Assembly (NCBI RefSeq): GCF_009905615.1
Contig: NZ_JAAAKW010000005.1
Coordinates: 310,001-374,000, forward strand
Length of the DNA stretch: 64,000 bases
Reading direction: 5' to 3'
Source: Pseudomonas sp. SLFW
GTDB taxonomy: Bacteria > Pseudomonadota > Gammaproteobacteria > Pseudomonadales > Pseudomonadaceae
A model generated the notes under the pieces. It did no database searches and was not told the DNA's origin. It saw nothing but the letters and a program-made list of their open reading frames with translations. The position numbers and the translations under genes are program-made. Shown one piece after another: positions 55,917 to 64,000 of the stretch. The number at the start of each line of letters is the position of its first letter. The first letter of the stretch is position 1.

Positions 55917-56981
55917 TCAGGCCGCCGACGCTTCTTCTTTCAGCGTGGCCATGTCGATCACGAAACGGTACTTCACGTCACCCTTGATCATGCGCTCGTA
56001 GGCTTCGTTGATGTCTTTCATGTGGATCATTTCGATGTCGGAGACGATGCCGTGCCTGGCACAGAAATCCAGCATTTCCTGGGTCTCCTGAATGCCGCCG
56101 ATCAGCGAGCCGGCGAGGCTACGACGTTTGAAGATCAGGTTGAACACCGACGGCGACGGGTGCGGGCTGTCAGGTGCGCCCACGAGGGTCATGGTGCCGT
56201 CGCGCTTGAGCAGGTTGAGGAAGGCGTCCAGATCGTGAGGTGCCGCTACGGTGTTGAGGATGAAGTCCAGGGAATTGGCTTGCTTGGCCATTTCATCGGC
56301 GTTCTTCGACACCACGACTTCGTCGGCGCCCAGTCGCTTGCCGTCTTCGCGCTTGTTTGGCGAGGTGGTGAACAGCACCACGTGAGCGCCCATGGCATGG
56401 GCGATCTTCACGGCCATGTGGCCCAGGCCGCCCAGACCCACCACACCGACTTTTTTACCCGGGCCGACTTTCCAGTGGTGCAGCGGCGAGTAGGTGGTGA
56501 TACCCGCGCACAGCAGCGGTGCGACGGCGGCGAGGTTGTCGCTGTGGGAGATTTTCAGGACGAATTTCTCTTTCACCACGATCTTGTCGGAGTAGCCACC
56601 GAAGGTGTTTTCACCGCCGAACACCGGGCCGTTGTAAGTGCCGGTGAAACCGCTTTCACAATATTGCTCTTCACCTTCCGCGCAGGACGCGCAATGCTGA
56701 CAGCTGTCGACCATGCAGCCGACGCCGGCGAGGTCACCGACCTTGAAGTTTTTCACGTTGGCGCCCACCGCCGTGACCTTGCCCACGATTTCATGGCCCG
56801 GCACCGACGGGTAGAGCGTGTTGTGCCATTCGTTGCGGGCCGTGTGCAGGTCGGAGTGGCAGACGCCGCAGAACAGGATGTCGATCTGCACGTCATCAGC
56901 CCCCGGCTCACGTCGCTCGATGTGCAGCGGGGCCAGTTTTTCCGAGGCTGATTTTGCGGCATAGCTGTAAGTCTTGATCAT
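55917..56981 (-). CDS. Zinc-dependent NAD(P) alcohol dehydrogenase (cinnamyl type, YahK-like)
   Basis: 354 residues. The catalytic zinc site is in FCGVCHSDLH and GHEIVGK; the structural zinc cysteines are in CQHCASCAEGEEQYC; the nucleotide site is VGVVGLGGLGHMAVKIAHAMG. It reduces a broad range of aldehydes with NADPH in this family. With the periplasmic aldehyde oxidoreductase beside it, the two suggest an aldehyde-detoxification locus, though they have separate promoters. It is read toward the oxidoreductase operon. Confidence 0.93.
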   Translation of the reverse strand: MIKTYSYAAKSASEKLAPLHIERREPGADDVQIDILFCGVCHSDLHTARNEWHNTLYPSVPGHEIVGKVTAVGANVKNFKVGDLAGVGCMVDSCQHCASCAEGEEQYCESGFTGTYNGPVFGGENTFGGYSDKIVVKEKFVLKISHSDNLAAVAPLLCAGITTYSPLHHWKVGPGKKVGVVGLGGLGHMAVKIAHAMGAHVVLFTTSPNKREDGKRLGADEVVVSKNADEMAKQANSLDFILNTVAAPHDLDAFLNLLKRDGTMTLVGAPDSPHPSPSVFNLIFKRRSLAGSLIGGIQETQEMLDFCARHGIVSDIEMIHMKDINEAYERMIKGDVKYRFVIDMATLKEEASAA

Positions 56982-57290
56982 TTTTCAATCAACTCCTGAG
57001 GACGAGGTAGGTTGGAGACGCAGTAATCAGAGACAGGTAACAACAAGGGAAGGTCCGGGATCGAGACACCATCATTTAATGTGGGTCGATCTGACCAGCG
57101 TGCGCGGAAAATCTTTCATTTCAACGGTTGACTGCCGATATAGAACTGAGACTCAGGCAACTGTCACGTGAAATGTCGTGAAATCGCGTTTTTTTCGTCG
57201 TTTATAGGCAGCTGGAACGAATATGGCGCTTGCATCCCTCAGTCAGACCCCATGAAGATAGCTCAGTCCCACGCTGGCAATGGAGCGCCT

Positions 57291-60173
57291 ATGAATTCCC
57301 ACGTCACGAATCCTGTTCAGCGCTCGCCGGCGACCGAGGAAACAGCGTGTCAGGCAGATGATGGTTCGGAAAATGCGACATCGATGATCGACGAAAACTC
57401 TCTCGAAGCAGTGCTGAAAGCTGCGACCAGCGCGACCCCCGGATTGAGCTGGGCCGCCTACCGTGCCAACCGGCACATGCATTTGTTGGGGCAGGGCGAT
57501 GCCGCGACCGAGTGGCCGTCACTCATTCCCCGAGAAGGCTTCGACGCTTTCTGTCGCGATCATGGATTACACCGCTGGGTGACCGGGCATGGCGAAAGCC
57601 CGTTGGGCTGGTTGCTGACCCCCGAACGCGAGTCGAGCAATCCGTTTTTACTGGTGTTGGCAAGCAAACTGGGACTGCGGTTACAGACCGATGCCCTGAC
57701 CCGCGCCCAAGCCACACAACGGGTGCTGTACGAAATCACCTATCTGGCCAGTTCGACCCGTGACCGCCCGGCGTTTCTGCAAGGCGTGCACCGGCAACTG
57801 TCGACTCTGATCGACGCCGAGAACTTCTACCTGGCGCTGTACGAAGGGCACAGCGGCAAGATCACCTATCCCTATTACATCGACATCACCGATGTCGACG
57901 CGCTGGAAGCCGAGACCCAAGAGTTTCTCGATCCGGAACGGCTGTCCATGACCGGTTATGTGCTGACCACCGAGCAGCCGTTGTTCGTCGACGCGGCCGG
58001 AATCGAACGCGCCCAGTCTCAGGAACGGTTCTATTGCGTGGGGCATCGGCCCGAATTCTGGATGGGGGCGCCGCTGAAGAACGCTTCCGACGACGTGTTC
58101 GGCATGCTGGCGATGCAGGTTTACGACGTGTCACGGGTTTACAGCGTCGAGGATCAGGAGCTGTTTCTGGTGGTCGCGCGTCACGTGGCGATGGCGCTGG
58201 ACCGCATCCTGCACCGCGCGCACCTGGAAGAAACCGTGGTGCGCCGCACGCTGGAGCTGTCGCGGCTCAACGACGCCCTGCGTAACGAAGTAGCCGACCG
58301 CGAGCGGGCCGAGCATTTGCAGAGCGCGCTGTTCCAGATCACCGAACTGTCCAGCCAGCCGGGGGACATGACCGACCTGTTCAAGAGCCTGCACGGGATT
58401 GTCGGCGAACTGCTGTTTGCCCTGAACTTCTACATTGCGCTGTACGACGACGCCACGGACGAGGTGACCTTTCCGTACTACGTCGACGAACGCCTGACCC
58501 GCCGCCCGGACCCCCGTCGCGGCGAGCGCGGTTTCACTGAGTACGTGATTCGCCAGCGTCGCCCTTGCCTGATCGACAGTGCCGAGGCGCGACGTCTGGA
58601 GGGCAATGGCGAAATCACGATTCAGAACGAGATCAATCGATCCTGTTCCTGGCTGGGCATTCCGCTGTTTGACGGCGACACCGTGCGCGGTGTGCTGGCG
58701 GTGCAGAGTTATTCGCCCCATGTCAGTTATTCGCTGCGTGATCAGGATTTGCTGACGTTCGTCTCGCGGCACATCGACACGGCGCTGTCCCGTCGCAGCG
58801 CCGCCGAAGCCATTCATACGGCCAACGTCCGGCTGGAAGCCCGAGTGCAGGACCGCACCCGAGAGCTGGACTACGCCAACGCCAAGTTACAGCACGAAAA
58901 CGCCCACGATTCCCTGACCGGGTTGCCCAATCGCAGCCACTTGCAACAGCGCTTGCAGGGCGCCTGGCAGGCGTTTTGCGCCCATGGTCAGGACCTGGCC
59001 GTCATGTTCATCGACCTCGACCGCTTCAAGATGGTCAACGACAGCCTTGGGCATCATTCGGGCGACCTCCTGCTGATTCAGGCGGCTGATCGCTTGCGCA
59101 GTTGCATGCGTGACAGCGACCTGCTGGCGCGGCTGGGTGGCGACGAGTTCGCGGTACTGGCGTATGCAGCGCCCCCTGATGTTACGGTCGCCATTGCCGA
59201 GCGCATCCTCCTGGCGTTCGATGTGCCGTTCTACATCGACGGACATGCCGTGTTTTCGTCGTGCAGCATTGGGGTGGTCGGCGCTGATCTGCAATTCCAC
59301 AAAGAGCCCGCCGACCTGTTGCGAGATGCCGACACGGCGATGTACCGGGTCAAGAACGCTGGGCGCGACAGTTACGCCGTGTTCAACCAGGAAGTGCGGC
59401 GCGAGGTGTCCGACCAGATGGAGCAAGAGGGTGCGTTGCGTAACGCCCTCAAGCGCACTGACGAATTGCTGCCGTATTTTCAGCCGATCATCGACGTTGC
59501 CACGGGCAAAATTCTGGCACTGGAAGCGCTCATCCGCTGGCGTCAGGCCGATGGCCGAGTGATCGCGCCGGGGCTGTTCCTGCCCGCGCTGGAAGGCCTG
59601 CGCCTGATTGGACGGCTGGACTATTACATGCTGCAACAGGTGGTGGCGATGTTGGCGCAGCCCAGTCATGCCCATTGGCCGACCGTTCACGTCAACTGTT
59701 CGAGCTACAGCATCAGCCGACCGGAATTCGCTGGCGAAGTGCTGGGACTGCTCGCGCAACATGGCGTGGCGCCGTCGCGCATCTGTCTGGAATTGACCGA
59801 AGGTGCGCTGGTGGCCGAACCGGAACTGGCGCGTCAGGCCATGAAGCACTTGGCGGACAACGGCGTCTCTACGGTGCTCGACGACTTCGGCGCCGGGTTC
59901 TCGTCGCTCAGTTACGTGCACCAGTACCATTTCAGCGGCCTGAAGATCGACAAATCCTTCACCCTCGAACTGACCACCAGCTCCCGCAGCCGCGCCATCG
60001 TCCGCGCCATCGTGCGCATGGCCGAATCGCTGGGGCTGACGGTGGTCGCCGAGGGTGTAGAAGACGCCGATACGTTGCAATTGCTGCGTGAAATGGGGGC
60101 AGGGCAGGCACAGGGGTATTACTTCTCGATGCCAGTGCCACAGGAGAAACTGGATTTGAGTGAGCTGCTCTGA
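57291..60173 (+). CDS. GAF-GAF-GGDEF-EAL c-di-GMP protein
   Basis: 960 residues from ATG 57291, which has GGAG five bases upstream; earlier in-frame starts at 57168 and 57252 have none. After an N-terminal segment come GAF 1 (about 150-300) and GAF 2 (about 335-490), both with YPYYID/FPYYVDE-like motifs, then a coiled linker, GGDEF (about 530-690) with GGDEF at 616-620 and RDSD at 607-610, then EAL (about 700-950) with EALIR at 745, ELTEGAL, DDFGAGFSSL at 864 and VAEGVE. All key residues of both catalytic domains are present. No membrane helix: a cytoplasmic sensor of a small ligand. Confidence 0.93.
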   Translation: MNSHVTNPVQRSPATEETACQADDGSENATSMIDENSLEAVLKAATSATPGLSWAAYRANRHMHLLGQGDAATEWPSLIPREGFDAFCRDHGLHRWVTGHGESPLGWLLTPERESSNPFLLVLASKLGLRLQTDALTRAQATQRVLYEITYLASSTRDRPAFLQGVHRQLSTLIDAENFYLALYEGHSGKITYPYYIDITDVDALEAETQEFLDPERLSMTGYVLTTEQPLFVDAAGIERAQSQERFYCVGHRPEFWMGAPLKNASDDVFGMLAMQVYDVSRVYSVEDQELFLVVARHVAMALDRILHRAHLEETVVRRTLELSRLNDALRNEVADRERAEHLQSALFQITELSSQPGDMTDLFKSLHGIVGELLFALNFYIALYDDATDEVTFPYYVDERLTRRPDPRRGERGFTEYVIRQRRPCLIDSAEARRLEGNGEITIQNEINRSCSWLGIPLFDGDTVRGVLAVQSYSPHVSYSLRDQDLLTFVSRHIDTALSRRSAAEAIHTANVRLEARVQDRTRELDYANAKLQHENAHDSLTGLPNRSHLQQRLQGAWQAFCAHGQDLAVMFIDLDRFKMVNDSLGHHSGDLLLIQAADRLRSCMRDSDLLARLGGDEFAVLAYAAPPDVTVAIAERILLAFDVPFYIDGHAVFSSCSIGVVGADLQFHKEPADLLRDADTAMYRVKNAGRDSYAVFNQEVRREVSDQMEQEGALRNALKRTDELLPYFQPIIDVATGKILALEALIRWRQADGRVIAPGLFLPALEGLRLIGRLDYYMLQQVVAMLAQPSHAHWPTVHVNCSSYSISRPEFAGEVLGLLAQHGVAPSRICLELTEGALVAEPELARQAMKHLADNGVSTVLDDFGAGFSSLSYVHQYHFSGLKIDKSFTLELTTSSRSRAIVRAIVRMAESLGLTVVAEGVEDADTLQLLREMGAGQAQGYYFSMPVPQEKLDLSELL

Positions 60174-60243
60174 CCCATCGGTTCATGACCTCTGCGGCCG
60201 CTCACCGGGGCTGATTGGATTGGGTGAGTCACCTGCAGCAGTC

Positions 60244-60290
60244 CGGCTTGCCGGCGCTGGCTCTGTAATATCGCCACCGTTGGCAAGCCA
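60244..60290. repeat. Short inverted repeat, CGGCTTGCC family
   Basis: GGCTTGCC (60245-60252) and GGCAAGCC (60282-60289) with TCGCCACCG inside. It is a relative of 30381-30430. It lies after the c-di-GMP gene and before the HxlR gene, both on the plus strand. Confidence 0.8.
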
Positions 60291-60361
60291 TGCAGATACG
60301 GCGATGGCACACAGTCAACCCAGGCTTTCCAGCCCAATACGCCCTTGCTAGACTCGCGCCC

Positions 60362-60721
60362 ATGTCCGAATCCGATCCCGATACTCGCCCAGCCCTTCCC
60401 TACTACGCCTTCTGCCCGGTGATCACCGCGCTCGAGGTGATCGGCGAGCGCTGGGTGATCCTCATTCTGCGCGACCTGCTGCGTAACCCCTCGCGACGCT
60501 TTCAGGATTTGCAGGACTCGCTCAAGGGGTGCGCCCCAAGCACGCTGTCCACCCGGCTCAAGGCCCTGGAAGCCAACGGTCTGATCGAGCGTCGTCTTTA
60601 CGAGCAGCATCCGCCGCGGCTCGAATACCTGCTGACCGCCAAGGGACGTGAAGTCGGGCCCGTGGTGGCTTCGCTGCGTGACTGGGGCCTGCGTTTGCAG
60701 GATCAACAGCCACCGCGCTGA
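60362..60721 (+). CDS. HxlR-family transcriptional regulator
   Basis: 119 residues. The single HxlR winged helix shows CPVITALEVIGERWVILILRDLL (with the N-terminal Cys typical of redox- or aldehyde-sensing members) followed by RFQDLQDSLKGCAPSTLSTRLKALE and the wing RRLYEQHPPRLEYLLTAKG. A dimeric DNA-binding protein is expected. The target is unknown; no obvious enzyme gene adjoins it. The start at 60362 has a weak ribosome site. Confidence 0.9.
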   Translation: MSESDPDTRPALPYYAFCPVITALEVIGERWVILILRDLLRNPSRRFQDLQDSLKGCAPSTLSTRLKALEANGLIERRLYEQHPPRLEYLLTAKGREVGPVVASLRDWGLRLQDQQPPR

Positions 60722-60890
60722 GCGGCCAGAGCGGCGAAGGCCTGCCGTTCCCGGCAAGGCAACGCCGACATTGCCGCTTCCTTCGAAACCCTCTATGCCT
60801 TGCACCCCGCGTGGGGCGGGCCTTTCAGCGTATGTACCAGCATGTGGCATTGCTTTTGCTGCTATCGGAGGTGCATCGATAACCTGATAA

Positions 60891-60897
60891 GGAGGTG
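60891..60897 (+). promoter_or_regulatory. Near-perfect Shine-Dalgarno of the orphan gene, with upstream copy
   Basis: TAAGGAGGTG ends four bases before the ATG at 60902. GGAGGTG also occurs 24 bases earlier at 60867-60873. Confidence 0.7.
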
Positions 60898-60901
60898 AAA
60901 G

Positions 60902-61513
60902 ATGATCATTGATAACAGTACGATCCAGCACTTCGTGTCGAAGGCCGTGGCTCACACGCACTACGACACGACAGACAAGGATGCGTACACCGCCGCGACG
61001 GCCAGCGCTTCCGCGCCGGTTGCCGCACTCGCGGGCAGTACCGACAGCTCCACCCAAAGCAGCGCGGATCAGGGCTACAACGAGTCTTTCGCCAAAATGA
61101 TGGTGAACCTCAAAGCCTCCCTGGCCAACGCCACGTCCAAGGTGTCGGATGAAGACAAAGCGGCTGCGGCAGCTGCTTTCGCGGCCGCCGGTGACAAACA
61201 GATCGCGTCGACAGACAGCGTGAGCAAAACCGTCGATACCGAAATGGCGGCGGTCGATAACAGCGACACCAGCACCAGCAGCAGTTCTTCGGCGAAGGCC
61301 GATTTCCTGGCGTACATGAACCAGACCGATGCCGAGAAGGTGCGTCAGCAGCTGACCGGCGTGAGCAAGGAACAGTACGACGCCATGACGCCGGAGCAGC
61401 AAGCGGCCGTGGACAAGAAAGTGGCTGACCTGCAGAAACAGAAAACCGAGCTGCAAACCGCTGAGCAAGAGGTCAAGGCCAAGATCGCCATGGCGAAGGC
61501 GGAAATGGCCTGA
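60902..61513 (+). CDS. Orphan Ala/Ser/Thr-rich protein
   Basis: 203 residues with no domain I recognise. It contains no Cys or Trp. The first 60 residues are Ser/Thr/Ala-rich without a signal peptide; residues about 85-97 are nearly all Ala, then a Ser/Thr run (DTSTSSSSSAKA), and from about 130 a probable helical, coiled-coil-like tail rich in Lys, Glu and Gln (QQAAVDKKVADLQKQKTELQ). Very strong Shine-Dalgarno and own terminator indicate a well-expressed single gene. The acidic, Ala/Ser-rich N-terminus would suit a non-classically exported or stress protein, but that is inference. Confidence 0.75.
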   Translation: MIIDNSTIQHFVSKAVAHTHYDTTDKDAYTAATASASAPVAALAGSTDSSTQSSADQGYNESFAKMMVNLKASLANATSKVSDEDKAAAAAAFAAAGDKQIASTDSVSKTVDTEMAAVDNSDTSTSSSSSAKADFLAYMNQTDAEKVRQQLTGVSKEQYDAMTPEQQAAVDKKVADLQKQKTELQTAEQEVKAKIAMAKAEMA

Positions 61514-61550
61514 GTCTTGGGTGTTGGCGGTGTGGGGGATGGATGAGGAA

Positions 61551-61585
61551 GGGGCAGCGGTGATCACCGGCTGCCCCTTTTTTTT
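61551..61585 (+). terminator. Rho-independent terminator of the orphan gene
   Basis: GGGGCAGC-GGTG / CACC-GGCTGCCCC stem followed by eight T. Confidence 0.92.
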
Positions 61586-61611
61586 GGATTGAATATTTGT
61601 CCCGTCAGGGC

Positions 61612-62016
61612 TTAAAGCCGCGTCAGCTTTTCCAGTGCAGCGTCTGCGAGAAATGACGAGCGGCTCTTGATGTTGTGGTCACGCACATATCGGTCAATGC
61701 GTTGGATCACGAAGCCGGGCAACGTGACATTGACCTTTTCCGTTTTGCCTAGATAAGGCGTGATATCGACCTCCAGCATCCCCCAGCCCATTCCTGCATA
61801 GTCGGGATGATCATGATGCCGTTTTGCGGAGGTCGGCATGGGTACGGGATGTCCGCCGGTCACCTGCTCTTCAAGCATGATGTGAGCGATTTCGACAGCG
61901 GCGTTATAGGCCTCTTCAAACGTGTCACCTGCGGTCACTGCCCCGCAAATATCCGGGATGTGAATGCCAATGGCGGTGGTTTCGTCGCCCCATTCGATGG
62001 CGATGGGATATTGCAT
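61612..62016 (-). CDS. hicB: HicB-family antitoxin
   Basis: 134 residues. The N-terminal HicB fold (YPIAIEWGDETTAIGIHIPDICG, then AGDTFEEAYNAAVEIAHIML) is followed by a C-terminal ribbon-helix-helix DNA-binding part (VNVTLPGFVIQRIDRYV, RSSFLADAALEKL). It neutralises HicA and represses the operon. The start at ATG 62016 follows AGGAG; a longer frame reaching 62193 runs into hicA and is not supported. It is the second gene of the pair, 20 bases after hicA. Confidence 0.93.
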   Translation of the reverse strand: MQYPIAIEWGDETTAIGIHIPDICGAVTAGDTFEEAYNAAVEIAHIMLEEQVTGGHPVPMPTSAKRHHDHPDYAGMGWGMLEVDITPYLGKTEKVNVTLPGFVIQRIDRYVRDHNIKSRSSFLADAALEKLTRL

Positions 62017-62036
62017 GATGTGCTCCTGCGAAAGAA

Positions 62037-62243
62037 TCAGGCCTGTTCTGATGGGCCGAGCCATGCGCGCCTCCTGATGCTTTTTACGGTTCCCAAGGGT
62101 AAGTCTTTTTTCGGGTGGGGCACCGCGATGGAATAAGGGCTGCGCGGGTGGGTAAACACGTGATGACTGCCACGACTTCGTTGGAACGTCCATCCCGCCG
62201 CTTCAAGCTCTGCTATCAGTTCTCTGCTTTTCACCACCCACAT
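62037..62243 (-). CDS. hicA: HicA-family mRNA interferase toxin
   Basis: 68 residues from ATG 62243 (a TTG at 62258 is also possible). The HicA fold is clear: KSRELIAELEAAGWTFQRS, then GSHHVFTHP with the catalytic His, and VPHPKKDLPLGTVKSI. It cleaves mRNA during translation when free of HicB. The order toxin then antitoxin is normal for hicAB. The pair is a complete, apparently intact chromosomal module beside a metabolic operon. Confidence 0.9.
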   Translation of the reverse strand: MWVVKSRELIAELEAAGWTFQRSRGSHHVFTHPRSPYSIAVPHPKKDLPLGTVKSIRRRAWLGPSEQA

Positions 62244-62407
62244 CCCTTTGAGGTTCAAGGTCGTCGATGGTCGTCATAGAGCGATGGTAGATCAAGGAAG
62301 AAGATGTATCTAGAGGTATAAAAAGTGCAGGCCGTCGCGGGCGCTTTTCCACGCACGTCTTAATGCCAGACGTTAAACGAATGCGAAAAAGAGTATTCGA
62401 GAAATAG

Positions 62408-62435
62408 TAAAAAACCGGCGCCAGGCCGGTTTTTT
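62408..62435. terminator. Terminator between hicAB and mtlZ
   Basis: AAAAACCGGC/GCCGGTTTTT-type stem with short loop; T runs on both strands. It probably ends the mtlZ transcript on the minus strand. Confidence 0.88.
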
Positions 62436-62453
62436 GATCGGGTAGCGATTCCG

Positions 62454-63389
62454 TCAAACCACCTGATCCCGATACGGCAAATCCGGCCCCACCCGCGTGC
62501 ACGTCACCGCCGCCGCAGCCACGGCGAAATTCAGCATGTCGGTCAGTGTCTCGCGGCTCAATCCTGGCAGGCTCGCCGGGGTGTCGAGGTGGCGTTCGGT
62601 CAGAAACGTAATGAGCGCGGCCTGGAAGGTGTCACCGGCGCCAACGGTGTCAGCGGTTTTGACGTCGCGGGCCGGGACGGACCAGTGGCCGAGTTCGCGG
62701 GTGAAGACGGTGGCGCCTTGACGGCCACGGGTCATGATCACCAGTTGGCAGTTGTGTTGCAGCCAGCCCTTGGCCACGGTTTCCGCGTCGGTGTCAGGGT
62801 AGAGCAGATGCAGGTCTTCGTCGCTGACTTTGATGAGGTGCGCGTGTTCGGCGAATTGGGCAACTTGGCTGCGCCACAGCTCGATGCTCGGTGCAGGGTT
62901 CAAGCGCACGTTGGGGTCGAAGGTGATCAGGCGCTGGCCGCTTTCGCGTCGCACCAATGCCAGCAGCGCATCGGCTACGGGCTGGACGACCAACGAGAAC
63001 GATCCCACGTGCAGGCCGCGAACGCTGGTGTCCAGCACCGGGAGTTGAGCGGTCGTCAGCAAACGGTCCGCGCAGCCTTCACCCCGGAAGCTGTATTGCG
63101 GCGAGCCATCGGCGCCCACTGCGACCATCGACAGGGTGGTCGGGGCGTCGAAATGAATCAGAAAATCATCCCGCACGCCTTCTTCTTTCAGTACCGCCGC
63201 GAGGCGTTTGCCCAGATAGTCGGTGGAAATCCCGGCGAAGAAACCGGCGTCCACGCCTAGTCGGCGCAGGCCGACCGCAACGTTGAACGGCGAGCCGCCG
63301 GCGATAGCCTGGTAGCCGATTTTGTTGAGTTGGGCGCTGTCAGGTTGACTGAAAAAGTCGAACAGTGCTTCGCCACAGACCAGATACAT
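62454..63389 (-). CDS. mtlZ: Fructokinase, PfkB family (MtlZ-like)
   Basis: 311 residues. PfkB motifs are GGSPFNVAVGLRRLG (first signature) and DTVGAGDTFQAALITF (second signature, with catalytic Asp in GAGD). LITFDPNVRLNP is typical of fructokinases. It phosphorylates fructose released from mannitol oxidation. It follows a xylulokinase gene by 23 bases, the order of the mtl operon of P. fluorescens, which supports the symbol. The terminator at 62408 closes the operon. Confidence 0.9.
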   Translation of the reverse strand: MYLVCGEALFDFFSQPDSAQLNKIGYQAIAGGSPFNVAVGLRRLGVDAGFFAGISTDYLGKRLAAVLKEEGVRDDFLIHFDAPTTLSMVAVGADGSPQYSFRGEGCADRLLTTAQLPVLDTSVRGLHVGSFSLVVQPVADALLALVRRESGQRLITFDPNVRLNPAPSIELWRSQVAQFAEHAHLIKVSDEDLHLLYPDTDAETVAKGWLQHNCQLVIMTRGRQGATVFTRELGHWSVPARDVKTADTVGAGDTFQAALITFLTERHLDTPASLPGLSRETLTDMLNFAVAAAAVTCTRVGPDLPYRDQVV

Positions 63390-63412
63390 AGGTGCTCCGT
63401 TAAGGGCAGTCG

Positions 63413-64000
63413 TCAGATGCCCTGCAATTGATTGCGGTAGTGCTGATAAACCGTATGGTACGCGGCCACGTGTTCAGGCAGCGGTTTCGTTTCGCTGCTG
63501 GCGTCGAGGCTGACGCAACGTTCGCACAGCGCCTGCAACGACTCGCTGCCGCCACTGGCATGTGAATGGCACCAGGCCGCCTGAATCGCCGCGCCCAGGG
63601 CGGCCGCTTCGGTCCCGGTGGTGCAGACGACCGGGGTGTCCATGATATCGGCGACGATCTGCCGCCAGACCGCGCTTTTCGCGCCGCCGCCGATCAGCCG
63701 GATGTTGGCGCTTTTGATCCCGCTCTCACGCAACAGGTCCAGCCCGTAACGCAGGCCGAAGGTGGTGCCCTCGACCACGGCGCGGCACAGGTTGGCCTGG
63801 GTCAGGTTGGTGCTGTCCAGACCGAGGATGCTGCCGGTGGCGTGGGGCAGGGCGGGAACGCGTTCGCCGTTGAGGAACGGCAGCATCAGCACGCCTTGGG
63901 CACCGATGGGCGACGAGGCGATGGCGGCGTTGAACGCACCGATGTCCAACGCGAACAGCTCGCGAATGGCGCTGGTGGCATTGGTCAGGTTCATGGTGCA
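63413..64000 (-). CDS. mtlY: Xylulokinase, 3' part (MtlY-like)
   Basis: C-terminal portion of a FGGY-family sugar kinase, about 195 residues; the frame remains open at the window edge, so the N-terminal half is outside. Visible motifs are MLPFLNGERVPALPHATG, EGTTFGLRYGLDLLRE and the second phosphate-binding signature IRLIGGGAKSAVWRQIVAD. It phosphorylates xylulose from arabitol oxidation in the mannitol/arabitol pathway. It overlaps nothing and precedes mtlZ on the same strand. Confidence 0.9.
   Translation of the reverse strand, partial: CTMNLTNATSAIRELFALDIGAFNAAIASSPIGAQGVLMLPFLNGERVPALPHATGSILGLDSTNLTQANLCRAVVEGTTFGLRYGLDLLRESGIKSANIRLIGGGAKSAVWRQIVADIMDTPVVCTTGTEAAALGAAIQAAWCHSHASGGSESLQALCERCVSLDASSETKPLPEHVAAYHTVYQHYRNQLQGI

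Overview
The window is chromosomal DNA from a Pseudomonas, most likely of the P. fluorescens lineage. The support is the high-GC coding style, the crfX-cmpX-sigX-oprF block, OprI, Rmf, CysB, an AcnD/PrpF-type methylcitrate pathway, mtlY/mtlZ sugar kinases and several REP-type palindromes. I see no insertion sequence, prophage, CRISPR array, rRNA or tRNA. As I recall the P. aeruginosa PAO1 map, the stretch from the DAHP synthase and cysB through pabB, ppsR/ppsA, cmaX and oprF to nasA follows the same order there, with local insertions and losses.

Layout. Positions 1-6604 hold two catabolic groups around a NocR/OccR-like LysR gene: an amine-oxidase-like flavoprotein (5' end outside the window), a cupin and a GhrA-like reductase; then a three-subunit opine/HcnABC-type dehydrogenase followed by RidA. 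Positions 6669-16990 are housekeeping: the ybbAP ABC system divergent from tesA, an L,D-transpeptidase, lipoprotein OprI, a GNAT protein, DAHP synthase, a thioredoxin-fold protein, a ketopantoate-reductase-like protein and a 5'-nucleotidase. Positions 17087-21061 hold a universal stress protein, cysB, cysH and pabB. Positions 21298-24369 carry a three-gene operon (periplasmic retropepsin-like protease, cysteine-free inactive transglutaminase with about seven membrane helices, ATP-grasp ligase) whose substrate is not established; it is the best candidate here for a poorly described system.

Positions 24664-31658 form the propionate (2-methylcitrate) locus: a GntR regulator, prpB, prpC, acnD and prpF. 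REP-like palindromes sit in all three gaps from prpB to prpF, and a pair of opposed ATTGTCGACA sites lies in front of the regulator. Positions 31763-35138 are the divergent ppsR/ppsA pair. Positions 35319-41051 run from an esterase through rraA, cmaX, crfX, cmpX and sigX to oprF. Between oprF and the kinase/phosphatase-nasA pair (41676-44602), where I would expect nirB, nirD, nasC and cobA, there is only a truncated ABC-permease remnant, so the assimilatory nitrate locus looks deleted.

Positions 45044-51463 contain pyrD, rmf, rlmL and a CHASE-PAS-GGDEF diguanylate cyclase. Positions 51660-56981 contain a Tat-exported molybdenum aldehyde oxidoreductase of PaoABC type and a zinc alcohol dehydrogenase. 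Positions 57291-64000 contain a GAF-GAF-GGDEF-EAL protein, an HxlR regulator, an orphan Ala/Ser-rich protein, a HicAB toxin-antitoxin pair, and the end of a mannitol/arabitol operon (fructokinase mtlZ and the 3' part of xylulokinase mtlY, cut by the window edge).
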